Positions 29,309-37,662 of a stretch of DNA of 64,000 nucleotides are shown piece by piece. The translations under genes were made by a program, and so were the position numbers. The notes under the pieces are model-generated. The model worked only from the letters and a program-made list of their open reading frames with translations, was not told the origin of the DNA and ran no database searches. Numbering within the stretch: the stretch's first letter is position 1; each line of letters starts with the position of its first letter. The stretch covers positions 178,782 to 242,781 of the forward strand of contig NZ_SSNH01000003.1 in assembly GCF_005877005.1 (NCBI RefSeq), read 5' to 3'. The stretch comes from Sinomonas susongensis (GTDB lineage Bacteria; Actinomycetota; Actinomycetes; Actinomycetales; Micrococcaceae).

Positions 29309-30727
29309 ATGCCTTCCACCATTGATCTTGTCGACCGCCCGCGCGTCCTCGTCGCCGGCGGTGGTTACGTTGGTCTCTACGTCGCCCTCGGGCTTCAGAA
29401 GAAGATCGCCCAGGCCGGTGGCATCGTCACCGTCGTCGACCCCATGCCGTACATGACCTACCAGCCGTTCCTCCCCGAGGTGGCCGGTGGCAACATCGAG
29501 GCCCGCCACGTAGTGGTTCCGCTCCGCCGGACGCTGCCCGAGTCCGAGGTCATCCAGGGTTCGCTCGTCTCGGTCGACCACGCGAACCGGAAGGCCGTGA
29601 TCCAGCTCCCGGGCAACGAGGGCACCGTCGAGATCCCGTACGTGGACATCGTCATGGCCGCTGGCGCGATCACGCGCACGTTCCCGATCCCCGGCCTCGC
29701 CGAGAAGGGCATCGGCAACAAGACCATCGAGGAGGCCATCGCCCTCCGCAACCAGGTCCTCGAGCGCATCGAGTTCGCGTCGACCGCCTCCGACCCGGCC
29801 GAGCGCCAGGCCGCGCTCACGTTCGTTGTCGTGGGCGGCGGCTTCGCCGGCATCGAGACCCTCACCGAGCTCGAGGACCTCGCCCGCTCCACCGTCGCGG
29901 TGAACGATCGCGTCAAGCAGGAGGAAGTCCGCTTCGTCCTCGTCGAGGCAATGGGCCGGATCATGCCCGAGGTCACGCCCGAGCAGGCCGACTGGGTCGT
30001 GGAGCACCTCCGCAGCCGCGGCATCGAGGTCCTCCTCAACACCTCGCTCGCGAGCGCCGAGGGAACCCTCAAGCTCATCAACATGCCTGACAAGTCCCCG
30101 GCGCAGGAGTTCGCCGCCGACACCCTCATCTGGACGGCAGGCGTCCAGGCCAACCCGGTGGTCCGCTCGAGCGGCTTCCCGCTCGAACCGCGCGGCCGCA
30201 TCCGGGTGCTCCCCGACCTCCGCGTGGCGGGCGACGAGGGCATCGTCGAGAACGCCTGGGCGGCCGGCGACATCGCCGCCGTCCCGGACCTCACGGGCAA
30301 GGGCCTCCCGGACGGCACGTGCGTCCCCAACGCGCAGCACGCGCTCCGTCAGGCGAAGCTCCTCGCGAAGAACCTGTGGGCCTCCCGCTGGGACCGCCCG
30401 CTCGAGGACTACAAGCACAAGAACCTCGGCGCCGTGGCCGGCTTCGGGCCGTGGAAGGGCGTCGCGAACATCAACGTGGTGGGCCACATCGGCCTTCACG
30501 GGCCGTTGGCGTGGCTCGCTCACCGCGGCTACCACGGCCTCGCGATCCCGACCGTGGAGCGCAAGTTCCGCGTCGGCCTCGACTGGCTCTCGGCCCTCTT
30601 CGCGGGCCGCGACAACACGCCGCTCGAGAACCTCGACAACCCGCGCGCTTCGTTCGTCGCCGCGGCGAGCCCGAAGCCGAAGACGATCGCACCGCCGGCT
30701 GAGCCCGCGAAGGTGCCCGCGCAGTAG
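29309..30727 (+). CDS. ndh: Type II NADH dehydrogenase
   Basis: A 472-residue peripheral membrane flavoprotein that passes electrons from NADH to quinone without pumping protons. FAD motif VLVAGGGYVGLYVALGL at 12-28, NADH motif FVVVGGGFAGIETLTEL near 170, and AWAAGDIAAVPD fit NDH-2. The C-terminal amphipathic region and Pro/Lys tail fit membrane contact. ATG lies 6 nt after TACAGT, so translation is probably leaderless, and it is likely Rex-controlled. Confidence 0.94.
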   Translation: MPSTIDLVDRPRVLVAGGGYVGLYVALGLQKKIAQAGGIVTVVDPMPYMTYQPFLPEVAGGNIEARHVVVPLRRTLPESEVIQGSLVSVDHANRKAVIQLPGNEGTVEIPYVDIVMAAGAITRTFPIPGLAEKGIGNKTIEEAIALRNQVLERIEFASTASDPAERQAALTFVVVGGGFAGIETLTELEDLARSTVAVNDRVKQEEVRFVLVEAMGRIMPEVTPEQADWVVEHLRSRGIEVLLNTSLASAEGTLKLINMPDKSPAQEFAADTLIWTAGVQANPVVRSSGFPLEPRGRIRVLPDLRVAGDEGIVENAWAAGDIAAVPDLTGKGLPDGTCVPNAQHALRQAKLLAKNLWASRWDRPLEDYKHKNLGAVAGFGPWKGVANINVVGHIGLHGPLAWLAHRGYHGLAIPTVERKFRVGLDWLSALFAGRDNTPLENLDNPRASFVAAASPKPKTIAPPAEPAKVPAQ

Positions 30728-30753
30728 TCAGCGCAGCTCACCGGAGCACCGCA

Positions 30754-30793
30754 CGACGGCGGCCGCACCCTCGCGGGGGAGCGGTCGCCGTCG
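30754..30793 (+). terminator. Possible terminator after ndh
   Basis: A 13-bp inverted repeat (30754-30766 with 30781-30793, one G-T pair) with a 14-nt loop, between ndh and the tRNA. There is no T run. Confidence 0.45.
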
Positions 30794-30842
30794 TCGTCTG
30801 CAGACCGCGGAGGCCCGCCTCCGAACGGTAGTCTGGATCGAC

Positions 30843-30916
30843 GCCCCAGTAGCCCAATTGGCAGAGGCAGCGGACTTAAAATCCGCAAAGTCAGGGTTCG
30901 AGTCCCTGTTGGGGCA
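30843..30916 (+). tRNA. tRNA-Leu-like (anticodon UAA), class I shape
   Basis: A 74-nt cloverleaf. Acceptor GCCCCAG pairs with TTGGGGC (30909-30915), with a discriminator A. The D stem is 3 bp, the anticodon stem GCGGA/TCCGC encloses CTTAAAA with anticodon TAA, and the T arm is CAGGG-TTCGAGT-CCCTG. The variable region is only 5 nt (AAAGT), although bacterial tRNA-Leu normally has a long variable arm. The anticodon reads UUA, the rarest Leu codon at this GC. CCA is not encoded. Confidence 0.88.
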
Positions 30917-31114
30917 CTCTTCTCAGCGGCAATATGCCCGTTCAGCGCCCATCTGCGCGTTCAGCGGCCCCAATTGTGCACCCGTTATGAGGCTGTGACC
31001 TGTCGTTCTTCTGTGAATAACAACGGTGGTCTAGCCTGACGTTGTGATCAGGAACACACCTGAGTCCACCTGTCTGGGGAGTTCGCGCCCTTTGATGGAG
31101 GAGAGAAGAATCGA

Positions 31115-32485
31115 ATGATCGAACGTCATGAGGTATTGCCCCGTGTGGCCAAGCTGACCGCTCTCGGCATCGGGGTTGCCCTGCTCGCGACTGCCTGCGG
31201 CGGAAGTCCGTCGGGGGGATCGTCCGGAGGGAGCAGCAGCTCCGCGGCCGCAGGGGGCATCTCGTGCCCTGCGCCCAGCTCCGCTGGGGGTCCCCAGGCG
31301 TCAGCAGGTGCTACGACCGTAGCCCCCGCAGACGTCCCGAAGTCGTCCACCACATCCCCTACACCGCTCAAGATCGGTTCGCTGCTCCCGCAGACCGGCG
31401 CGCTCGCGTTCCTCGGTCCGCCTGAGATCGCCGGCGTGAACCTCGCCATCAAGCAGATCAACGACGCCGGCGGCGTCCTGGGCCAGCAGGTCCAGGCCAT
31501 CCACCGCGACTCGGGCGACACGACGACGGACATCGCCACCCAGTCCGTCACGAACCTCCTCGGTCAAGGGGTCGGCGCCATCGTCGGCGCCGCGTCCTCG
31601 GGCGTGTCCCAGACCGTGATCAACCAGGTCACCGGCGCCGGCACCGTCCTGTTCTCCCCGGCCAACACCTCGCCGGTCTTCAGCACGTGGCCGGCCCACG
31701 GCCTGTATTGGCGCACCGCTCCGTCTGACGTCCTGCAGGGCCGGGTCCTCGGCAACTACATGGCCTCGTGCGGCGCCCAGACCCTCGGCATGCTCGTACT
31801 GAACGACGCCTACGGCACCGGCCTCCGTGACAACGTCAAGAAGGCCTTCGAGTCCGCCGGCGGGAAGGTCGTCGACCAGGAGCTCTTCAACGAGGGCGAC
31901 TCCCAGTTCAGCTCGCAGGTCGACAAGGTCGTGGCCGCGAAGCCGGACGCGATCGCCGTCATCTCCTTCGACCAGGCCAAGCAGATCATCCCGCTGCTCA
32001 CGGCCAAGGGGATCAAGCCGACCCAGCTGTTCTTCGTCGACGGGAACACGTCCGATTACAGCAAGGACCTCAAGGCGGGCACCCTCTCGGGCGCACGGGG
32101 CACGATCCCTGGCACCTTCGCGAAGGATGACTTCAAGGCCCAGCTCAAGACGATCGACCCGAGCCTCAAGGACTACAACTACGCGGGCGAGTCATGGGAC
32201 GCCGTCAACCTCATTGCGCTCGCGTCCGAGGAGGCCAAGAGCACCAAGGGCACCGACATCGCCAAGCACCTCCAGGACATCACGCATGGCACTGAGAACT
32301 GCTCCGACTTTGCTACGTGCGTGACCCTCATCCGGCAGGGGAAGTCGATCCACTACTTCGGAAAGTCCGGCCCCATCTCGTTCGCCGCCAACGGCGATCC
32401 GACTGAGGCCTACATCGGACTCTACAAGTTCGACGACAACAACGTCCCGCAGCCGATCAGTGAGGAATACGGCAAGCTCTCCTGA
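31115..32485 (+). CDS. Branched-chain amino acid ABC transporter substrate-binding lipoprotein
   Basis: A 456-residue lipoprotein of the LivJ/LivK periplasmic-binding type I fold. Lipobox LLATAC places the Cys at about 28, followed by a Gly/Ser linker to about 85. The ligand-binding body starts at IGSLLPQTGALAFLGPPE and contains QVQAIHRDSGDT and VGAASSGVSQTVINQ. GGAGGAGAGAAG precedes ATG. It is transcribed towards the matching livHMGF operon, with which it shares a terminator. The ligand could be amino acids, amides or urea. Confidence 0.92.
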   Translation: MIERHEVLPRVAKLTALGIGVALLATACGGSPSGGSSGGSSSSAAAGGISCPAPSSAGGPQASAGATTVAPADVPKSSTTSPTPLKIGSLLPQTGALAFLGPPEIAGVNLAIKQINDAGGVLGQQVQAIHRDSGDTTTDIATQSVTNLLGQGVGAIVGAASSGVSQTVINQVTGAGTVLFSPANTSPVFSTWPAHGLYWRTAPSDVLQGRVLGNYMASCGAQTLGMLVLNDAYGTGLRDNVKKAFESAGGKVVDQELFNEGDSQFSSQVDKVVAAKPDAIAVISFDQAKQIIPLLTAKGIKPTQLFFVDGNTSDYSKDLKAGTLSGARGTIPGTFAKDDFKAQLKTIDPSLKDYNYAGESWDAVNLIALASEEAKSTKGTDIAKHLQDITHGTENCSDFATCVTLIRQGKSIHYFGKSGPISFAANGDPTEAYIGLYKFDDNNVPQPISEEYGKLS

Positions 32486-32504
32486 GCACCGACACTGGCA
32501 GGCA

Positions 32505-32540
32505 GAGGCCCCCGGATCCTTCTCAGGGTCCGGGGGCCTC
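32505..32540. terminator. Bidirectional intrinsic terminator
   Basis: A 16-bp stem (32505-32520 with 32525-32540, one G-T pair), loop TCTC, followed by TCTGTCGCTTTC. It serves the binding-protein gene on the plus strand and livF on the minus strand. Confidence 0.9.
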
Positions 32541-32586
32541 TCTGTCGCTTTCGGCTGCTCGCCGTGCTGTCTTCTCGCGTTTCTGA

Positions 32587-33390
32587 CTACTCGCCTGCGT
32601 TCTCGACCGTGTCCGCGAGCGTCCCGAGGTAGAGCTGGATGACCTTCGGGTCGTGGAGGAGCTCTCGGCCGGTGCCGGTGTAGGCGTCCCTGCCCTGGTC
32701 CAGGACGTAGCCGCGGTCGCAGATCTGGAGGCAGCGACGGGCGTTCTGCTCGACCATGATCACCGAGACCCCGGCCCGGTTGACCTCGTGGACACGCAGG
32801 AACGTCTCGTCCTGCTTGACGGGGGAGAGGCCCGCCGACGGCTCGTCGAGGAGCAGCACGGCCGGGTCCATCATGAGCGCCCGGCCCATGGCGACCATCT
32901 GCCGCTCGCCCCCGGAGAGCGAACCGGCACGTTGGGTGCGCCGGCGTGCGAGCTCGGGGAACAGCTCGGTCACGAAGTCCCAGCGTTCCTTGAAGTTCTT
33001 CGGCCGCTGGAACACGCCCATCTGCATGTTCTCCTCGATCGTCAGGGTCGTGAAGACGTTGTTCGTCTGCGGCACGAAGCCGATGCCGCGGCTCACGAGC
33101 TTGTTCGCCTTGAGTCCCGTGAGCTCCTGGCCACGGACGACGACGGAGCCCGAGTGAACTTTGACGAGCCCGAACATGGCCTTCAGGAGGGTCGACTTTC
33201 CGGCACCATTCGGGCCGATGATGCCGATCAGCTCGCCCTGCCGCGCCTCGATGCTGCACCCGTTGAGGATGTTGACCCCCGGCAGATAGCCGGCGACGAG
33301 ATCCTTGACGCTGACGACGGCCTCGGCCTCGGCGGGTGCGGGCTGTGCCTGCCCGCCGGAGGCCCCCGCGGTTGCACGCTGCTCGCTCAT
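32587..33390 (-). CDS. livF: Branched-chain amino acid ABC transporter ATP-binding protein LivF
   Basis: A 267-residue ATPase. Walker A GPNGAGKS, signature LSGGERQMVAMGRAL, Walker B VLLLDEPSAGLSP and H-loop VIMVEQNARRCL fit LivF. A disordered Ala/Glu-rich N-terminus of about 25 residues precedes the domain. ATG 33390 overlaps the livG stop by 4 nt. It is the last gene of the operon. Confidence 0.93.
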   Translation of the reverse strand: MSEQRATAGASGGQAQPAPAEAEAVVSVKDLVAGYLPGVNILNGCSIEARQGELIGIIGPNGAGKSTLLKAMFGLVKVHSGSVVVRGQELTGLKANKLVSRGIGFVPQTNNVFTTLTIEENMQMGVFQRPKNFKERWDFVTELFPELARRRTQRAGSLSGGERQMVAMGRALMMDPAVLLLDEPSAGLSPVKQDETFLRVHEVNRAGVSVIMVEQNARRCLQICDRGYVLDQGRDAYTGTGRELLHDPKVIQLYLGTLADTVENAGE

Positions 33391-34448
33391 TCGGAGTCGT
33401 CCTTTCGCAGATGGGACCCGTGCGGGCGTGAGTCGTCGTGCTGGGGAGGCCGTGGGGTGAGCGTCTCGGCCTCGTCCTCGCCCTCGCCCCGGGAGAGGAT
33501 CCCGGCGTCGGCCGTCCCGACCACCGACTCCTCGTCGGCGGCCAGATCTGCCTCGAGCTCCTCGATGCCCTGCTTCGAGCCGAGGTCGACGTCGTGGTGC
33601 GCGCCAAGGTACGCGTCGATGACCGCCTGGTCCTTCATCACGGCGGCAGGTGGCCCCTCGGCGACGATCTTTCCCTCGGCCATGACCACGACCCAGTCGG
33701 CGATGTGCCGGACCACGTGCATGTCGTGCTCGACGAACAGCACCGTCATGCCTTCGGCCTTGAGGTTCTTGACGTGGTCGAGGAGGCTCTGGGAGAGCGC
33801 CGGGTTGACGCCTGCCATGGGCTCGTCGAGCATGACGAGCGCGGGGTTCACCATGAGGGCCCGCGCCATTTCGAGGAGCTTGCGCTGGCCGCCCGAGAGG
33901 GAGGCAGCGTAATCGTCCCGCTTGGTGTCGAGTCTGAACTTCGCGAGGAGTCCCTCGGCCTGAGCCGTGATGTCCTTCTCGCGCTGGCCCCACACGCCGC
34001 GGAACAGGGCGTTCCGCAGCTTCTCGCCGGGCTGTTCGGAGGCCCCGAGGCGCATGTTCTCCATGACGGTCAGCTTGCCCATGACCTTCGTGAGCTGGAA
34101 CGTGCGCACCATGCCGAGCCGGGCGACCTTGTAGGAGGACATGCCCGAGAGGTTGGTCCCTTCGAACTGCCACGACCCCGAGTTCGGGGTGTCGAAGCCG
34201 GTCAGGAGGTTGAAGAGGGTGGTCTTTCCGGCACCGTTGGGGCCGATGAGCGCGGTGATCTTGTGCCGGGGGATTTCCAGGTGCTCGACGTCGACGGCGG
34301 TGATGCCGCCGAAGCGGCGGGTGACATTGTCCGCCACGACGATCGGATCGCGCTTGCTGCAGCCCGGTCCGATGGGTCCCTCGGCAATGGGGCGATCGTC
34401 CGCCATGTAGTCGACCGTCTCGGCGGTCGTCGGCTCACGATGGCTCAT
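33387..34448 (-). CDS. livG: Branched-chain amino acid ABC transporter ATP-binding protein LivG
   Basis: A 353-residue ATPase, longer than the usual 255-290. Walker A GPNGAGKTTLFNLLTG (after about 35 extra N-terminal residues), signature LSGGQRKLLEMARAL, Walker B VMLDEPMAGVNP and H-loop LFVEHDMHVV fit LivG. After the core comes a C-terminal acidic and Pro-rich extension of about 65 residues (AADEESV, GEGEDEAE) with no known role. It overlaps livM and livF by 4 nt each. Confidence 0.92.
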   Translation of the reverse strand: MSHREPTTAETVDYMADDRPIAEGPIGPGCSKRDPIVVADNVTRRFGGITAVDVEHLEIPRHKITALIGPNGAGKTTLFNLLTGFDTPNSGSWQFEGTNLSGMSSYKVARLGMVRTFQLTKVMGKLTVMENMRLGASEQPGEKLRNALFRGVWGQREKDITAQAEGLLAKFRLDTKRDDYAASLSGGQRKLLEMARALMVNPALVMLDEPMAGVNPALSQSLLDHVKNLKAEGMTVLFVEHDMHVVRHIADWVVVMAEGKIVAEGPPAAVMKDQAVIDAYLGAHHDVDLGSKQGIEELEADLAADEESVVGTADAGILSRGEGEDEAETLTPRPPQHDDSRPHGSHLRKDDSE

Positions 34449-35413
34449 GAGAATGCAAGCTCCTTCTTGTTGCCGAACACGCCCTGCGGCCGGAAGATCA
34501 TGAGCAGCATGAGCGCGATGCCGACGAGGATGTAGCGGAGCTGGCCTGCCTGCGAGGGGTTGAGCCAGGGCAGCGCGCCGATCTGGATGAGTCCGAAGAG
34601 GACGTTCTGGGTCAGCGAGAGGACGACCCAGAAGAGCATGGCGCCGATGATGGGGCCGAGCACCGTCGACATCCCTCCGAGAAGGAGGCAGGTCCACAGG
34701 AAGAACGTCAGCTCGGTGCCGTAGTTGGCCGGCTGCACGACGTCGCGTGGCAGCGTGAAGACGAGGCCGGCGAGGGCGCCGAAGACGCCGCCGATCACCA
34801 GGGCCTGCATCTTGTACGCATACACGTTCTTTCCGAGGGAGCGCACGGCGAGCTCGTCCTCGCGGATGCCCTTGAGCACCCTTCCCCAGGGACTGCGCAT
34901 GAGGAGCCATACGACGATCCCCAGTACGATCACGAGGCCCCAGCCGAAGACGCGGTAGAAGAAGTCCGGGCTGCTGTAGCCGAGGTAGTTCCCCGGCGGG
35001 AACGGGTTGAGGCGGAGGAAGTCCTGCCGGAAGCCGGCGAGGCCGTTCGCCGACCCCGTCACGTCGGTGAGGCTGTTCGTCGTGACGATGTACCGGATGA
35101 TCTCCGCGGCCGCGATCGTCACGATCGCGAGATAGTCCGCGCGGAGCCGCAGCGTCGGGATGCCCAGGATGAGGGCGAACGCGACCGACGCGACGATCGC
35201 GAGGAGGAGCCCGATCCACCAGGGCACTCCCAAGTGGATCGTCGACATTGCGAACGTGTACGAGCCGACGGCCATGAAGCCCGCCTGCCCGAAGTTGAGC
35301 AGCCCCGAGTAGCCGAAGTGAACGGCGAGGCCGAGCGCCGCAAGCGCGTAGGCCGCCGTCGTGGGGCTCACCATCTCGCCGATGGCCTCGCTGAAGATCA
35401 GACCGAAATCCAT
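34445..35413 (-). CDS. livM: Branched-chain amino acid ABC transporter permease LivM
   Basis: A 322-residue inner-membrane permease with eight or more hydrophobic segments and the LivM pattern (FGYSGLLNFGQAGFMAVGSY near the start, RSPWGRVLKGIREDELAVRSLGKN as the ATPase-coupling loop). It overlaps livG by 4 nt and starts 10 nt after livH. Confidence 0.94.
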   Translation of the reverse strand: MDFGLIFSEAIGEMVSPTTAAYALAALGLAVHFGYSGLLNFGQAGFMAVGSYTFAMSTIHLGVPWWIGLLLAIVASVAFALILGIPTLRLRADYLAIVTIAAAEIIRYIVTTNSLTDVTGSANGLAGFRQDFLRLNPFPPGNYLGYSSPDFFYRVFGWGLVIVLGIVVWLLMRSPWGRVLKGIREDELAVRSLGKNVYAYKMQALVIGGVFGALAGLVFTLPRDVVQPANYGTELTFFLWTCLLLGGMSTVLGPIIGAMLFWVVLSLTQNVLFGLIQIGALPWLNPSQAGQLRYILVGIALMLLMIFRPQGVFGNKKELAFS

Positions 35414-35423
35414 CCCTGCCTCC

Positions 35424-36833
35424 TTAGCCCACTCGCTCGCGGCGGCCGAGGATGCCCTGCGGCCGGAACAGGAGCACGAGGATCATGATCACCAGTGCTC
35501 CGACGTATTTCAGGTCGGCCGTCAGGCCGAAGACTGTGGTGAGCTCCACGAAGATGCCGACGACGACGGATCCGACGAGCGCGCCGAACACGGTTCCGAG
35601 GCCGCCGAGCGTGACGCCCGCGAAGATCATGAGCAGGATCTGCTGGCCCATGTTGAACGTCACCCCCGGGCGGTAGTAGGCCCACAGGATGCCGCCCAGG
35701 GAGGCCAGCAGGCCTCCCATTACCCACACGAGGCGGATGACGCGGTCGACGTCGATTCCGCTTGCCGCGGCGAGGGCCGGGTTATCGGCCACGGCGCGGG
35801 TGGCCTTCCCGAGCCGCGTCCGAAGCAGCACGAACCCGATGAGCGCGATCACGACGACCGAGATGAGGAGCGAGACGAGATTGTTCGGCGACACGGAGAT
35901 CGGCCCGAGGTCGATGTCGGAGGTCTGCGCGTTGGGCAGCTGCTGGGTCGCACCTCCGAAGAAGAAGAGGATCACGTAGCGCGCCGCGAGCGCGAGCCCG
36001 ATGCTCACGATCATCATGGGCACAAGGCCCGTTCCGCGCCGGCGGAGAGGCCTCCACAGGAGGGCGTCCTGGGCGTACCCGAACACGGCGCCGGAGAGGA
36101 GGCCGCCGAGGATCGCGAGCCAGAACGGCGCACCGATGGTGCTGAGCGAGAAGACGACGACGGCCCCCAGTGTCACCATCTCGCCGTGCGCAAAGTTCGT
36201 GAGGCCCGTGGTCCCGAAGATGAGCGAGAGTCCCACCGAGGAGAGGGCAAGGAGGAGACCGAAGCTGAGTCCGGCGACGAGCCGGTTTGCGAGGTCGGCG
36301 AAGAAGCTCCCCTGGTGGACGGCGATGCCGGCACCGAACGCGAAGATGGTGCTCACGTTCGTGGTCTGGTTGAACGTTACCGTCCTCGGGTTCTCCTGGC
36401 CCTCGGCAAGCTTGACTCCCGAGGGGAGCGTCGACTCGTCGAGCGTGAGCTGGTAGCTGCCCTCCGTCGGCACCGAGATGCTCCACGATCCGTTGGCTGC
36501 AGATTTGGTGCTCGCCTCGAAGCCGTTGCCCTTCGCGGTGATCTTGACGTTGGCAAGCGGCTGGCCCGCGTTCCGCAGGAATCCCGAGATGGTATTGGGG
36601 AACTGGGTGGTGGATCCTTGGCTGGAGGAAGCTCCGGGGCTGGGCGACGGCGAATCGGCCGCACCCGCTGCCGGCGCGACGGCCAGGAGGAGTGCGATCA
36701 GGACGCCGAGCAGCGCGGCTGCCGCTGGGAGCGAAGGGAAGAGCCGCGCGGTGCGCTCCGGGTTCCCCCACCGGTTCGCGCTCTTCTGCCTGATGCCGCT
36801 CTCGTGCCTCATGGCGCTCTCTCGTCTATTCAA
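35424..36833 (-). CDS. livH: LivH permease with an N-terminal extracytoplasmic domain
   Basis: A 469-residue protein, about 170 residues longer than usual LivH. A signal-type hydrophobic segment (about 32-58) is followed by a Ser/Pro linker and a small beta-rich domain (about 75-150: GFLRNAGQPLANVKITAKG, GSWSISVPTEGSYQLTLD) that resembles carboxypeptidase regulatory-like/transthyretin folds. The normal LivH permease follows, with TGLTNFAHGEMVTLGAV and RRRGTGLVPMMIVSIGLALA. TTG 36833 has GGAGG 6 nt upstream; ATG 36812 is an alternative. It opens livHMGF. Confidence 0.88.
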   Translation of the reverse strand: MNRRESAMRHESGIRQKSANRWGNPERTARLFPSLPAAAALLGVLIALLLAVAPAAGAADSPSPSPGASSSQGSTTQFPNTISGFLRNAGQPLANVKITAKGNGFEASTKSAANGSWSISVPTEGSYQLTLDESTLPSGVKLAEGQENPRTVTFNQTTNVSTIFAFGAGIAVHQGSFFADLANRLVAGLSFGLLLALSSVGLSLIFGTTGLTNFAHGEMVTLGAVVVFSLSTIGAPFWLAILGGLLSGAVFGYAQDALLWRPLRRRGTGLVPMMIVSIGLALAARYVILFFFGGATQQLPNAQTSDIDLGPISVSPNNLVSLLISVVVIALIGFVLLRTRLGKATRAVADNPALAAASGIDVDRVIRLVWVMGGLLASLGGILWAYYRPGVTFNMGQQILLMIFAGVTLGGLGTVFGALVGSVVVGIFVELTTVFGLTADLKYVGALVIMILVLLFRPQGILGRRERVG

Positions 36834-37141
36834 GTTGGACCTCCGCTATTCCGGGGGCGGAGCTGGCCGAAGTCAGCTCGAGGACGGATCGTCGGCGCGA
36901 TGCGTTAAGCGCTTGTGACGCATCTCACCTGATGAAACGTCATGTTACTCGGCAGAAGGTCCTCGCAGTCCACGCCGTCAGCGCGCGAAGGTTGAGATCA
37001 GGTAACGACTGCTCCGGTGGCAGACTCAGGGCACGTTGGAGGCGTCAGCGTGGGCTTCAGGACCGGTGAGAGCGTGGGCTTCAGGACCGGTGAGAGCGTG
37101 GGCTTCAGGACCGGAGGGAGAGGTTCTGGGCCGGAGGGGTC
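36834..37141. other. 308-nt gene-free region upstream of livH
   Basis: It holds the leader and presumed promoter of livH on the minus strand, and a tandem repeat near its right end. No ORF with coding character, RNA gene or clear -35/-10 pair was seen. Confidence 0.6.
37047..37114. repeat. Three tandem copies of a 24-bp unit
   Basis: The unit AGCGTGGGCTTCAGGACCGG plus TGAG occurs perfectly at 37047-37070 and 37071-37094; a third copy (37095-37114) holds the first 20 bp. It lies in the gap between livH and the GroES-like gene, 27 bp past the latter's stop. Confidence 0.95.
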
Positions 37142-37513
37142 TCAGAGGTAGAGCCCGAGCTCGCTCACCTTGGTTTCCGGCTCGGCGACGGCGTGCAGGT
37201 CGCGCTCACGGAGCAGGATGTAGTCCTTCGTCGCCACCTCGACCTCGGATCGGTCCTCCGGGTCGAAGAGCACGCGATCACCCACGGACACCTGGCGGAC
37301 GCTGGGCCCGGCAGCAACGACCTCTGCCCATGCGAGCCGACGCCCCAGGCTGGCAGTCGCCGGGATCACGATCCCTGACGCGGACCGCCGTTCGCTCGCA
37401 TCCTTGTCGAGCTGCACGAGGATGCGGTCGTGGAGCATGCGCAGGGGAAGCCTCGACGGCGTGGTGGAGGGCCGGTTGAGGGACGAGGCTTCGGAGCTGT
37501 CGGCGTGGGGCAC
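37142..37513 (-). CDS. GroES-like co-chaperonin, divergent and without neighbouring groEL
   Basis: A 123-residue Cpn10-fold protein. After about 25 extra residues it reads RMLHDRILVQLDKDASERRSASGIVIP, close to the GroES opening, with a mobile-loop region, then AEVVAAGP, VGDRVLFDPED and YILLRERDLHAV. The core is about 95 residues, the normal GroES size. No groEL is near. GTG 37513 lies 6 nt from TAGACT (37520-37525, minus), so it is probably leaderless. It may be a specialised second GroES. Confidence 0.85.
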   Translation of the reverse strand: MPHADSSEASSLNRPSTTPSRLPLRMLHDRILVQLDKDASERRSASGIVIPATASLGRRLAWAEVVAAGPSVRQVSVGDRVLFDPEDRSEVEVATKDYILLRERDLHAVAEPETKVSELGLYL

Positions 37514-37600
37514 GGAGACAGTCTAGTGGCGCGGGGAACTCGACCACGGGCGCGCTCGTGAACTTGGTAGCCTCTGAGCGCAGCACCCTCGCACCTGTAG

Positions 37601-37642
37601 ATCCATCACCCGCATCTCCATCACCCGCATCTCCATCACCGC
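37601..37642. repeat. Short tandem repeat in the leader of the Bax inhibitor-like gene
   Basis: A 15-bp unit ATCTCCATCACCCGC is complete at 37614-37628, flanked by a 13-bp copy (37601-37613) and a 14-bp copy (37629-37642). It lies between a possible -10 (TAGCCT, 37568-37573) and the ribosome site at about 37650. Confidence 0.9.
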
Positions 37643-37662
37643 ACCTGATAGAGGAGACACCC

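Noticed and set aside
35361-36908. Plus-strand ORF of 515 codons opposite livH and part of livM
   Set aside because: Highly charged, repetitive translation without motifs; livH and livM motifs are clear on the minus strand.
37558-37662. N-terminal extension of the Bax inhibitor-like protein from the GTG at 37558
   Set aside because: It would translate the 15-bp repeat as a Ser/Pro stretch; a strong GAGGAG site supports ATG 37663.
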